Source: Arthrobacter silviterrae (lineage in GTDB: Bacteria; Actinomycetota; Actinomycetes; Actinomycetales; Micrococcaceae). From it: DNA of 64,000 nt. The notes beneath the pieces are model-generated. The model was not told the origin of the DNA and ran no database searches. It saw nothing but the letters and a program-made list of their open reading frames with translations. Positions 17,901-25,049 of the stretch are shown piece after piece. The stretch lies in NCBI RefSeq assembly GCF_011045165.1, contig NZ_JAAKZI010000005.1, positions 1 to 64,000 of the forward strand. Direction: 5' to 3'. Both the position numbers and the translations under genes were made by a program. How positions within the stretch are numbered: the stretch's first letter is position 1; the number at the start of each line of letters is the position of its first letter.

Positions 17901-18088
17901 GAGTCGTTGCGCGCCCCCGGGATCCTGCCGTACAGGGCGTACGCCACGGCGTCCAGCACGCTGGTCTTGCCCGCCCCCGTGGGCCCGTTGAGCAGAAAGA
18001 GGCCCTGCGCCCCCAAGGTGTCGAAGTCAACGATTTCATGCCCGGCGAAGGGGCCGAACGCCTGCATTTCCAAACGGTGGATCCTCAC
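14984..18088 (-). CDS. sbcC: DNA double-strand-break repair ATPase SbcC
   Basis: 1034-residue SMC-like ATPase (Rad50 type), partner of SbcD nuclease in cutting hairpins and processing DNA ends. Walker A is NGPTGAGKTS at about residues 34-43. Long coiled coils flank the zinc hook GEPCQVCGSTVHP in the middle. The C-terminal part has the ABC signature LSGGESFMASLSLALGLA and Walker B TLFVDEGFGSLDEESL. The coil near residues 230-260 carries an acidic low-complexity insertion with LEDSA twice, encoded by an inverted repeat (17319-17374). GTG at 18088 overlaps the sbcD stop by four bases, so the pair is coupled. Confidence 0.96.
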   Translation of the reverse strand: MRIHRLEMQAFGPFAGHEIVDFDTLGAQGLFLLNGPTGAGKTSVLDAVAYALYGRIPGARNDSIKSLRSHHATDGVGPEVVCEFSAGGRRLEVRRSPEWMRPAKRGGGTTREQASTQLRERIDGSWVPLSQRNDEAASEIQRLLGMNMDQFTKVILLAQGEFAAFLRASAKDREELLEKLFGTAIYQDLESRLNAEAKEAANQVAAGVAELAGLERLARSQASAVLEDSAAIENTTPLEDSAPPNGAEAGAVGAESSGSELFAWLAAALGQAVVDASAADAAADQAAREAAEVLAEAQRRRDRHVLRDAALAEQQRLAELTGDAGRWRRSLQRHQEAQVLAAVVAAGAGTARTLKAAQAATGLARTTFASNTLASGLAPAAPAVDGGGTSPGLPQLASVEKTLAGQLAAVTAAMPGEQRLAHAAAELATGEKALEAVTAQLAERGRAESVGKARLVELKAEFSELRGTAVPVEQAAERHRAAEQLVAGIARHAEQSAGVELLAATDLERREAAVAAKQAWLDAVERRHSLAAGELAALLVDGEPCQVCGSTVHPAPSELAGSGTDAARVEKAAKAASDTADKLAAQSHSELSLGRQALAVLAGRGGDGEAGQAAAAVVQAGESLEAAIAAAARLAALSAETDSLEAAVARAQAALLEGTQQLASLAAGNAALAHEAARLEDGLAEARAGHRSLEERRQAIEAAQQATTGLLEALRREESAAGAAAEAASALAEAISESTFADAKEVREALLEDSEVTVRRERLAAFDRDCTLNGAQLEREEVALAGLEASQGFAAPSAGDLEGLRQEAQSRGTAARDAALRLGLARQAAEKVAGAALEFEAREELVTPLRDRAVLVAGLAEAVRGGGDNRLKMTLTSYVLAARLEQVAAAASLRLATMSGGRYTLSHTDAKAGGNRKSGLGLEVVDEWTQQSRDTSTLSGGESFMASLSLALGLADVVQQESGGLDIETLFVDEGFGSLDEESLDQVMDALEGLRDGGRVVGLVSHVAEMKTRIPVHLQVTKGRNGSTLALGER
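17319..17374. repeat. Perfect inverted repeat inside sbcC
   Basis: Two 14-bp arms, GAAGATTCGGCTCC (17319-17332) and its exact complement (17361-17374), are separated by 28 bp. A direct repeat of the right-arm region, GCCGAATCYTCGAG, recurs at 17364-17377 and 17400-17413. The segment encodes the low-complexity insertion of SbcC. Confidence 0.85.
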
Positions 18089-19254
18089 AGGGCCGCCTCC
18101 TGCGCATGGACGGCGGCCAGCGCCTGGCGCAGCACGTCCTGTTCGCCACGGTCCGCCGGCCGGTGCCGCACGTGGTCCAGGAAGCCGCAGCACAGGTCAA
18201 GTTCGTCCACGGCGGCGGAGACCCTCTGGCTATACGAACGTGACGCTGCGTCACGGGCATTTTCCGGCTCAAACAGGAGCACCAGCGTGTTGGGGAAACG
18301 CGTGCGCAGCCGCTCCATGGCGTTCGCCGGGCGGTCGTCGTCCGTCAGGGTCACCTGGCAGTAGTGCGACTCCGCCTGCTGCCATTGCGGGTCCTCCAGC
18401 AGCTGCGCCAGCTCGCCGCGCAGCACCGACAGGGGGCGCTCCACCGGCCAGTCGATGCGGCTGGCTTCCTTGAGGCCGTCCTGCGTGATTTCCACCAGCC
18501 AGGCACCCTTGGTGTGGGCGGCTTCGGAAAAGGAGTACGGGAGCGGCGAGCCGGAGTACCTGACGGATTCGCTGAGCATCTGCCGGCCGTGCAGGTGCCC
18601 CAATGCCGTGTACGCGAACCCGTCAAAGAGGTCCAGGGGCACCGCGCCCACCCCGCCAACGGCGAGATCGCGTTCACTGGCGGAGGTGACGCCCCCGCTG
18701 GCGAAGGTGTGCGCCAGCACGACGGCGGCCGTCCCGTCCGCGCGACCGGCCAGGTCCGCGCGGATCAGCTCCACGGCGGCCTCGGTGACGGCGAAATGGG
18801 AGGCGGGTTCGGCTGAGAGTTCCTCCGCGACAAGCCGCGGCTCCAGGTAGGGGATGCCGTAAACGGCCAGCTGGGCGCCGCCGGGCGTGGCCGGGTCAAG
18901 GGGAAACAGCACGGGGGTGGCGAGGTCCGCCACCCGGGTGCGCAGGTGCACGCCTGCGCGTTCCATGATGCGTCCGCCGAAGCCCAGCCTGGTGGCCGAA
19001 TCGTGGTTGCCGCTGGTGATGACAATGGGCACCCCGGCGGCGTTGAGGCGGGCCAGGATGTCGTCAAAGAGGTTCACCACATCCACATTGGGCAGCGCAC
19101 GGTCATAGACGTCCCCTGCCAGCAGCACCACGTCCACTCCTTCGGCCTCGACGGTGGCCAGCAGTTGGTCGGCAAAGCGCCGCTGGGCCGCCAGTGTCCC
19201 CACTCCGTGGAACGACCTGCCCAAATGCCAATCCGAGGTATGCAACAGCTTCAT
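18085..19254 (-). CDS. sbcD: Exonuclease SbcD (Mre11-like)
   Basis: 389-residue manganese-dependent nuclease subunit. The calcineurin-type motifs appear in order: HTSDWHLGR at residue 5, LLAGDVYDRA near 44, TSGNHDSATRLG near 80 and TALGHLHGRQ near 215. A C-terminal capping domain follows. The gene is directly upstream of and overlaps sbcC. ATG 19254 has no Shine-Dalgarno; TAGCTT ends 6 bases before it, which predicts a leaderless transcript. Confidence 0.95.
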   Translation of the reverse strand: MKLLHTSDWHLGRSFHGVGTLAAQRRFADQLLATVEAEGVDVVLLAGDVYDRALPNVDVVNLFDDILARLNAAGVPIVITSGNHDSATRLGFGGRIMERAGVHLRTRVADLATPVLFPLDPATPGGAQLAVYGIPYLEPRLVAEELSAEPASHFAVTEAAVELIRADLAGRADGTAAVVLAHTFASGGVTSASERDLAVGGVGAVPLDLFDGFAYTALGHLHGRQMLSESVRYSGSPLPYSFSEAAHTKGAWLVEITQDGLKEASRIDWPVERPLSVLRGELAQLLEDPQWQQAESHYCQVTLTDDDRPANAMERLRTRFPNTLVLLFEPENARDAASRSYSQRVSAAVDELDLCCGFLDHVRHRPADRGEQDVLRQALAAVHAQEAAL

Positions 19255-19260
19255 GGTTCA

Positions 19261-19266
19261 AAGCTA
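19261..19266 (-). promoter_or_regulatory. Putative -10 box of leaderless sbcDC mRNA
   Basis: TAGCTT on the minus strand, 6 bases before the sbcD ATG. Confidence 0.45.
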
Positions 19267-19311
19267 TCGGAGACGCCCGACATTTTTCGCCGCTGCCGCC
19301 CGGCCTGTGGA

Positions 19312-20142
19312 TTACGGGGCGCAGGCAGGCAGCGATTCGGTGGGCGCGAGGAACTTGACGGAATTGATGAAGGCATCCCAGGCCGGCAGTTCGGGCTCCA
19401 ACGCCACGATGGCCACGGCATAGTAATGCGTTCCGGCCACGGCGGAGACATATCGGCCCTTCATGGTTCTTGACCCGACGGTCATGGTGAAGTCGGATTG
19501 GATGCCGGGGTGGCCGTCCACGTCGCGGCCCGTGGTCGAGAGCACCTTGGAAGTCCCGTTCAGGGACTTGGCTCCGGCGTCAATGCCCGTGCTGGTGGCT
19601 TCCTCCAGGGCGGATTGGACCTGGGCGTCGGCAAGCTGGCAGTTCAGCGGCACCGACGTGACTGTGTAATTTTGGATGCCGTCGCCACCGGCAAAGGCCT
19701 CCGTTCCCGGGACCAGCCCGGGCGAAGCAGCCACCGGCATCTTCTTTGCAGCGGTGGGGAACTGGGCGCTGAAGCCGGCCGAGGCCGAGCTGAAGCGCGG
19801 CACGCCGGCCGGGGGCGCTGCGGGAGTGGCGTACGGCTCCGCTGCCCCTGCCGACGACGGCGTCGCGCCGCCTGCCGACTCCGGGCCCGGCTCCGGGGCC
19901 GACGGTGTCGGGCCGGCGTCGGCCGCGACTGGCCGGGCGGCCTCGACTGGCCGGGCGGCTGCGGGAAACAAGACCTTGTCCAACAGGGCCGGCAGCACCA
20001 GCAGGGAACCTGCCAGGGCCAGGCCCACGGCCACCGTCATGGCCAGGACGGGAATCAGCCAGCGCGGCCTTCCCCTGCGTGGCGGAGGCGGAATGGACGG
20101 CGGAGGATACGAAGGTGGTGCGGGCAGGCTTTGATCGCTCAT
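19312..20142 (-). CDS. Membrane-anchored protein of unknown function
   Basis: 276 residues. A Pro-rich cytoplasmic start (PPSYPPPSIPPPPRRGRPR) leads into one membrane span at about residues 29-52. An external Ala/Pro/Gly linker of about 65 residues follows, then a compact C-terminal domain of about 140 residues with two Cys that could form a disulfide (PLNCQL and the last residues LPACAP). The layout is typical of actinobacterial surface sensor or lipoprotein-like proteins; no family is recognised. ATG 20142 has a GAGGGGG upstream and is preferred to 20169. Confidence 0.7.
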   Translation of the reverse strand: MSDQSLPAPPSYPPPSIPPPPRRGRPRWLIPVLAMTVAVGLALAGSLLVLPALLDKVLFPAAARPVEAARPVAADAGPTPSAPEPGPESAGGATPSSAGAAEPYATPAAPPAGVPRFSSASAGFSAQFPTAAKKMPVAASPGLVPGTEAFAGGDGIQNYTVTSVPLNCQLADAQVQSALEEATSTGIDAGAKSLNGTSKVLSTTGRDVDGHPGIQSDFTMTVGSRTMKGRYVSAVAGTHYYAVAIVALEPELPAWDAFINSVKFLAPTESLPACAP

Positions 20143-20260
20143 GTGTCCCCCTCGGTCATTGACGCTCATTCGCCACCCGTCAGGTGGAGTGAGTTGACTC
20201 TAAACCCCGGGGACCGGGCAGGGGAAGACCGGCGCCCCCTGTGGAGGTGCAGGCCGGGCG

Positions 20261-21205
20261 CTAGTTCTTGGGCGAGTCGAAGAAGTCCTGTGCGTCGCTC
20301 TTCCCGGACGAAGTGGCAACCGCGGGTTCAGCCGCGGCTTGTGGCGCGTCATTGGCCGGCGACGCAGGAACGGGAGCCGGAAGGGCTTCCCCGGCAGCCG
20401 CGCCCACCCCTTCGTCACCTTCCTCGGAAGAAGCATCGGCGCTGTCCCCTCCCAGGGAGGCGGCGGCGTCGTCCGCGGGAAGCGGTGCTACAGGCTGGAA
20501 GGTGCGGTAGATGGCGGCGGCCAGGGCGGCACCGAACAGCGGCGCCAGCCAGAACAGCCACAGCTGGCCGATGGCCCAGGAATCGGAGAGGAAGACCACG
20601 GAGGTGGCGCGGGCGGGGTTCAGCGAACCATTGGACATGGGAAGCATGATGGTCATGGCCACGCCAAAGGACAGGCCGATGGCCAGCGGCGCCATGGAGG
20701 TGTTGTTGCGCGCGGACGTGGCGCCAAGGACCACGGCGGCGAGGATGGCCATGGCCGCGATTTCCACAATCAGCACCCCGATCATGGGCACCTGGGACGG
20801 CGAATGCGAGTCGTAGCCATTGGCCAGGGTGGCGAAAATCTTGGAAACACCGCTGGTGGCGCTGCTGGGCATCACCTTGACCAGGCCATAGAGCACCACG
20901 GCCGACAGCAGTGCGCCCACAGTCTGGGCCACAACGTAGAACAGGGCCGGCAACCACTTGATGCGCCCGGCCACTGCCAGGGCCACGGTGAACGCTGGGT
21001 TGAAGTAGCCGCGGGAGACATGGCCAAAGGCCGTAAGCGCGCCCACCATGGCCAGCCCGTAGGAAAACGCCACGGCCGAAGCGGAGGAGCTGAACAACGC
21101 CGTCGCCAGGCCTGCGAACACAATGAAGAAACTCCCCAGTGCCTCAATCGCGATGCGGGTGCTGAGCGGGTAGGGCTGTGTCGGAGCCGTGCCGGATGTC
21201 GTCAT
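20261..21205 (-). CDS. Aquaporin / MIP family channel
   Basis: 314-residue major intrinsic protein with six membrane segments and two half-helices. The two NPA boxes are GYFNPAFTVALA near residue 66 and GSLNPARATS near 195. The Phe/Ala surroundings and a non-GlpF spacing fit a water channel of the AqpZ type better than a glycerol facilitator. The last 70 residues are an unusual acidic Ala/Pro/Glu-rich tail ending in DAQDFFDSPKN, presumably cytoplasmic. Divergent from the ADP-ribosylglycohydrolase gene. Confidence 0.87.
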   Translation of the reverse strand: MTTSGTAPTQPYPLSTRIAIEALGSFFIVFAGLATALFSSSASAVAFSYGLAMVGALTAFGHVSRGYFNPAFTVALAVAGRIKWLPALFYVVAQTVGALLSAVVLYGLVKVMPSSATSGVSKIFATLANGYDSHSPSQVPMIGVLIVEIAAMAILAAVVLGATSARNNTSMAPLAIGLSFGVAMTIMLPMSNGSLNPARATSVVFLSDSWAIGQLWLFWLAPLFGAALAAAIYRTFQPVAPLPADDAAASLGGDSADASSEEGDEGVGAAAGEALPAPVPASPANDAPQAAAEPAVATSSGKSDAQDFFDSPKN

Positions 21206-21399
21206 GGTGAAGAGAGTCCTTCGCTAGTTTGTTGGTGGCCACAAGGCTGGGCAAGGTGCCGCCGCCTGCCTGCCCAGGGAGGCGGCGCCAGCGGCTGCAA
21301 CAGCCAGAGCCACTATAGCGGCCGATGCTGTACGAATTGTAAGTGCCGGGGATGCAGGGCCTGGCTCCCGACAGGGCGCCGGACCGGTAAATTGGTGCC
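21206..21399. other. Divergent intergenic region, aquaporin and ADP-ribosylglycohydrolase
   Basis: 194 bp holding both promoters. For the plus-strand gene a TAAATT box lies at 21388-21393, 6 bases before its ATG. For the aquaporin gene an AAGGA about 12 bases before the start may be the ribosome site. No gene is seen. Confidence 0.5.
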
Positions 21400-22503
21400 A
21401 TGACGATCCCTGCGGACACCACCAATGCTCCCCCCGCCGACTTTGCTTCCCGGGTCCAGGGAACGCTCATGGGCGGGGCGTTGGGGGATTCCCTCGGCTA
21501 CCTCGTGGAATTCGACACCCTGGCTGCCATCCATGCCACTTACGGCCCCGCCGGGCTGCTGGACCTGTCACAGGCGCGCGGGCCCGTCCACTTTTCCGAT
21601 GACACCCAAATGAGTCTCTACACCCTGGACGGACTGCTCGAGGTCCTGGAGTGGGCCAATGATGGCGTGGGCGCCGACATCAACGCGTGCCAGTGGCTGG
21701 CCTACCTGCGCTGGCTCAAGACCCAGGGCATTGCGGCAGCCGGCGCCCCCCAGCCGCCGCCGCGCTGGATTGATGCCCAAAGCGTCCTTCACCACCAGCG
21801 CCACCCGGGCAACGCGTGCGTCTCCGGGCTGGCGACCGGGGAAATGGGCACCATTTTCCGCCCCGTCAACCCCAATTCCAAGGGCTGCGGAACCGTGATG
21901 CGCTCAGCCCCGTACGGCCTGCTGCCCAACATTCCCGCCGAAACCGTCTACAAGATGAGTTCCGACGCGGCGTCTCTGACCCACGGCCACCCAGCCGCGC
22001 GGCAGTCCTCGGGCGCCTTCAGCTGGCTGATCCATTGCCTGGCAGTGCAGGGGCTGGACCTTCGGGCGGCCGCCGAATCCACCCGTGCACGGGCTGCCGC
22101 CGAACCTTCCGCCGACCCTGCTCTGCTGGCCCGCCTGGAGGCGGCCATGGAGCTTTCCACGCCAACCGCCATGTCCAAGGACGACGGCGTTCCCCTCCAC
22201 GGCGCGTCCCTCACCGCCGCGCTGGGCCAGGGTTGGGTGGCCGAGGAGGCGCTCGCCGTCGCGCTTTACGCCGTGCTGGCCACTGCCGCTGCGGCGTCTC
22301 CGGTGGAGCACTACCTGGCCGCCGTTCGCCTTGCCGTCAACCACGACGGCGACAGCGACTCCACGGGTGCCATCGCCGGCAACATCCTGGGCGCCCTTTA
22401 CGGGGAAGCTGCGCTTCCCCCGGCCTGGTTGGCCCTGTGCGAGGCCCCGCAGCTGATCCGCCACCTGGGGGCTGAATTCGTCAAGCTGACGACAGGTGCT
22501 TGA
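21400..22503 (+). CDS. ADP-ribosylglycohydrolase family protein
   Basis: 367-residue protein of the DraG/ARH family, which removes ADP-ribose from proteins or small molecules using two Mg ions. The metal motifs are visible: MGGALGDSLGY near residue 24, FSDDTQMSLYTLDGLL near 64 and NHDGDSDSTGAIAGNILGAL near 305. The natural substrate is not evident. No ADP-ribosyltransferase is nearby. The start is leaderless-like (TAAATT, 6 bases, ATG). Confidence 0.92.
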   Translation: MTIPADTTNAPPADFASRVQGTLMGGALGDSLGYLVEFDTLAAIHATYGPAGLLDLSQARGPVHFSDDTQMSLYTLDGLLEVLEWANDGVGADINACQWLAYLRWLKTQGIAAAGAPQPPPRWIDAQSVLHHQRHPGNACVSGLATGEMGTIFRPVNPNSKGCGTVMRSAPYGLLPNIPAETVYKMSSDAASLTHGHPAARQSSGAFSWLIHCLAVQGLDLRAAAESTRARAAAEPSADPALLARLEAAMELSTPTAMSKDDGVPLHGASLTAALGQGWVAEEALAVALYAVLATAAAASPVEHYLAAVRLAVNHDGDSDSTGAIAGNILGALYGEAALPPAWLALCEAPQLIRHLGAEFVKLTTGA

Positions 22504-22527
22504 CCCCGCCGCCCGGCAGTTGCGGCG

Positions 22528-23073
22528 CTAGCCCTTTCGGGGCGAGAAGGCGGCGCATTCCTCGCACACGCTGGCGGGAATGATGCCCCGGCGCTGCAGC
22601 ACACCGAAAATGAGGCAGCCAAGGCACAGCCCAATAAAGGACTCAAGGGACGCGGCAACAATAAGCAGCACAATCAAGGTCCAGCCGGCCAGGGGCAGCC
22701 CGGAAAGCAGCAGGGCAAAGGCTGCAAGGGAAAGGACAGCGCCAATCCCCTGGGCAAAGCGCTTTGGCGGCCCGGGCACCAGCTTCGCTGGGCCCAGCCG
22801 GGGAGCCAGAACCTTGACCGACAGGATCGCGGCAGGGGAAATACGGGGTCCAAAGGCCAGCCGCAGCACAAACCCCACGGCAATCAAGCCCACCAGCCAG
22901 GCCTGGCCGCTCACCACTGCAATCAGGGAGAGAACCACCACAATGCCGGCCGTAAACCGTGCGGCGTACTCATTGACCGGGTTGGGGAAGGCGAAGAACC
23001 TCCGCAGGGCGCCGGGGCCCGGCGCCTGAATGAATTCGGTGGCGGCGGGGATGCGGTCGGTTAGCTGGCTCAT
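22528..23073 (-). CDS. DUF4395 domain membrane protein
   Basis: 181 residues with four hydrophobic segments in two pairs. The family features are FPNPVNEYAARFTA near the N terminus and LESFIGLCLGCLIFGVLQRRGIIP near the C terminus, with the conserved Cys pair. A short soluble tail follows with CEEC. Function is unknown; relatives often sit near thioredoxin or sulfur-carrier genes, but none is here. It is convergent with the ADP-ribosylglycohydrolase. A TACTCT box ends 6 bases before the ATG. Confidence 0.85.
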   Translation of the reverse strand: MSQLTDRIPAATEFIQAPGPGALRRFFAFPNPVNEYAARFTAGIVVVLSLIAVVSGQAWLVGLIAVGFVLRLAFGPRISPAAILSVKVLAPRLGPAKLVPGPPKRFAQGIGAVLSLAAFALLLSGLPLAGWTLIVLLIVAASLESFIGLCLGCLIFGVLQRRGIIPASVCEECAAFSPRKG

Positions 23074-23079
23074 GCCCCC

Positions 23080-23085
23080 AGAGTA
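23080..23085 (-). promoter_or_regulatory. Putative -10 box for DUF4395 gene
   Basis: TACTCT on the minus strand with 6 bases to the ATG at 23073. A run of G in those 6 bases could alternatively serve as a weak ribosome site. Confidence 0.35.
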
Positions 23086-23140
23086 GGACCGGCGGCGGCC
23101 CGAACTAAAGGATTGTTGCGCAGCGTGACGAAATCACGCC

Positions 23141-23199
23141 GCAGAAAGTGATGCCGCGTCGAGGAAAATACAGCAGAAAATGATGCCGCGTCGGGGAGG
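23141..23199. repeat. Two-copy direct repeat, 32-bp period
   Basis: GCAGAAARTGATGCCGCGTC followed by GRGG occurs at 23141-23164 and again at 23173-23196, with two transitions between copies. The array abuts the stop codon of the exonuclease gene (23201). Position and period match the array between nrtR and nadA. Confidence 0.75.
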
Positions 23200-23200
23200 G

Positions 23201-24196
23201 TCAGCCAATCATTTGCATGAATTCACCCTCGGAGAGGACCTCGATGCCCTGCCCGCGGCGCTGCAGTTCCAACACCCGCTGTGCCTTGGACGTCAGCCGG
23301 CCGTGGCGGAGGTCGCTGGCGGCGAACCCGCTGCCCACCACCAGCACTGTGGTTTTTCGGGTCACGCTGCTGGCACATTGCGCCCCGTACTGTGCCGCCC
23401 GCAGCTTTGCCTCCGGCCGGGCCAGCGAGATGTCCCCCGTGAACACCAGTGTCTGCCCGTACAGCGGATGCGTTGGGTCAGCAGAGGCGTTGGGGAGGGG
23501 GTTGGGCCCCTCCGTCGACCAGCTGGAGCGGCCGCCACGCGGGGTGCCGGCGGCGCCTTCCGGGGCCTCCCCCATCTTCCCCAGCGCCGACCTGGTGGCC
23601 TTCGACATTTCGTCAAGCCCCGGTACGTAGGCGTCAATGTGCGGCATGGCCAGCTTCATCGACCGGAAAACGCCACGGAGCGAATCGGAACCTTGCCTGC
23701 GCGCAATGTCCACCATGATCCCGGCGCAGGCGCGGGCATCCTCGGTGGCGTCGTGGTGGTTGAGCAGCGGCACTCCCGCAGCCTCCGCAACAAACGGCAG
23801 CGAATAGGACGGCAGGGAATAGTTCTTTCGCGAAAGCACCACGGTGCAGGCGTAGTCAAAGGCCGGCGAAGGCATCCCGGACACTTCGGAGGCGGAGCGG
23901 ATCACGCCAATGTCGAAGGCTGCATTGTGCGCCACCAGCGGGTCATCGCCAATGAAGGCATGAATTTCGGGGAAGACGTCCTTGAAGCGCGGGGCCGTGA
24001 GAACGTCGTCGGGGGTGATGCCGTGGATGGTGATGTTGCGCGAGTCAAAGTGGTCGTGGCCTTCCGGCGGGCGCATGAGCCAGTAGCCCTCATTCACCAC
24101 CACTCCGTCACGGACTTTCGTCAGGCCCACCGAACAGGGCGATCCCCGAAATCCGTTGGCGGTTTCAAAATCAATTGCAGTAAAGTCCACAGGCAC
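23201..24196 (-). CDS. DEDDh 3'-5' exonuclease with C-terminal BRCT domain
   Basis: 331 residues. The N-terminal DnaQ-like domain (to about residue 170) has AIDFETANG with the first Asp/Glu pair, VAHNAAFDIGVI with the second Asp, and HHDATEDARACA with the His/Asp of the DEDDh type. A linker of about 65 residues leads to a BRCT domain (about residues 245-331) beginning GQTLVFTGDISLARPEA. Such epsilon-like proteins trim DNA ends, with BRCT for DNA or protein binding. GTG start at 24196, with TAGCCT 6 bases before it. Divergent from dedA. Confidence 0.9.
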   Translation of the reverse strand: MPVDFTAIDFETANGFRGSPCSVGLTKVRDGVVVNEGYWLMRPPEGHDHFDSRNITIHGITPDDVLTAPRFKDVFPEIHAFIGDDPLVAHNAAFDIGVIRSASEVSGMPSPAFDYACTVVLSRKNYSLPSYSLPFVAEAAGVPLLNHHDATEDARACAGIMVDIARRQGSDSLRGVFRSMKLAMPHIDAYVPGLDEMSKATRSALGKMGEAPEGAAGTPRGGRSSWSTEGPNPLPNASADPTHPLYGQTLVFTGDISLARPEAKLRAAQYGAQCASSVTRKTTVLVVGSGFAASDLRHGRLTSKAQRVLELQRRGQGIEVLSEGEFMQMIG

Positions 24197-24202
24197 GCTT
24201 CA

Positions 24203-24263
24203 AGGCTACCGCCCGCCGCGGCGGCAGGGCGACGGATCCTTGGCGCGGCGCATACCGTAACCT
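24203..24263. promoter_or_regulatory. Divergent leaderless promoters, exonuclease and DedA
   Basis: On the minus strand TAGCCT (24203-24208) ends 6 bases before the exonuclease GTG. On the plus strand TAACCT (24258-24263) ends 6 bases before the DedA GTG. Neither start has a usable Shine-Dalgarno. Confidence 0.5.
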
Positions 24264-24269
24264 TGAGGA

Positions 24270-24980
24270 GTGATAATTTCAGCTCTGAGTGACTTCGCCG
24301 CGCCCGCACTGGTGGGCCACGGCTCGGCCCCGATGGGCTTTCTGCCGCCGTGGCTGGACCCCATCCACATCCTCGACAACCCCGCACTCGGCTTTTGGGT
24401 GGTGGTCATAGCCTGTTCCATCATTTTCGCCGAAACCGGCCTGCTGGTGGGATTCTTCCTCCCCGGCGACTCCCTCCTGTTCACCGCCGGATTGTTGACC
24501 AGCACCGGAAAATTGCCCGTCAACATTGGCGTGCTGCTCATCCTGCTGATAGTTTGCGCGTTCATTGGCAACCAGGTGGGCTATGTGATCGGCGCCAAGG
24601 CCGGTCCGGCCATCTTCAACAAGCCCGATTCGCGGCTGTTCAAGAGGGAGCACGTGGAGCACGCACACGCCTTCTTTGAAAAGCACGGCGGCAAGGCCCT
24701 GGTGCTGGCACGCTTTGTGCCCATTGTGCGAACTTTTGTCCCCGTCATTGTTGGCGTGGCGCGGATGAACATGCGCCACTTCGTCATCTTCAACGCCATC
24801 GGAGCCGTCTTGTGGGCTGGCGGCGTCACCCTTCTGGGCTTCATCCTCGGCGACCGCTTCCCCTGGGTGCAGAAGAACCTGGACATCATCTTCATCGTGA
24901 TCGTCCTGCTCTCGGTGATCCCGATCATTGTCGAATTCACCAAGGCGTTCCTGGCCAACCGCAGGGCCCGGAAGGCCTAA
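24270..24980 (+). CDS. DedA family membrane protein
   Basis: 236-residue member of the DedA/SNARE-associated family, implicated in recycling undecaprenyl phosphate and in membrane-lipid flipping. It shows the conserved ETGLLVGFFLPGDSLLFTAG near residue 52 and the signature FEKHGGKALVLARFVPIVRTFVPVIVG near 130-160 with the essential Arg residues. Four to five membrane segments. GTG start; an internal ATG at 24333 would remove the first 21 residues. The strong hairpin at 24996-25029 ends the unit. Confidence 0.9.
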   Translation: MIISALSDFAAPALVGHGSAPMGFLPPWLDPIHILDNPALGFWVVVIACSIIFAETGLLVGFFLPGDSLLFTAGLLTSTGKLPVNIGVLLILLIVCAFIGNQVGYVIGAKAGPAIFNKPDSRLFKREHVEHAHAFFEKHGGKALVLARFVPIVRTFVPVIVGVARMNMRHFVIFNAIGAVLWAGGVTLLGFILGDRFPWVQKNLDIIFIVIVLLSVIPIIVEFTKAFLANRRARKA

Positions 24981-24995
24981 GCCCATCGCGCACGA

Positions 24996-25029
24996 CGGCG
25001 GTCCCCGGCACACAGGCCGGGGGCCGCCG
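24996..25029. terminator. Bidirectional hairpin terminator
   Basis: A 14-bp GC-rich stem (CGGCGGTCCCCGGC with its partner, one G-T pair) and a loop of 6 bases lie between the convergent dedA and NCS1 genes. No T run follows, as is common in this group. Confidence 0.65.
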
Positions 25030-25049
25030 CGGTGCGTGGCCTGTGGGAA

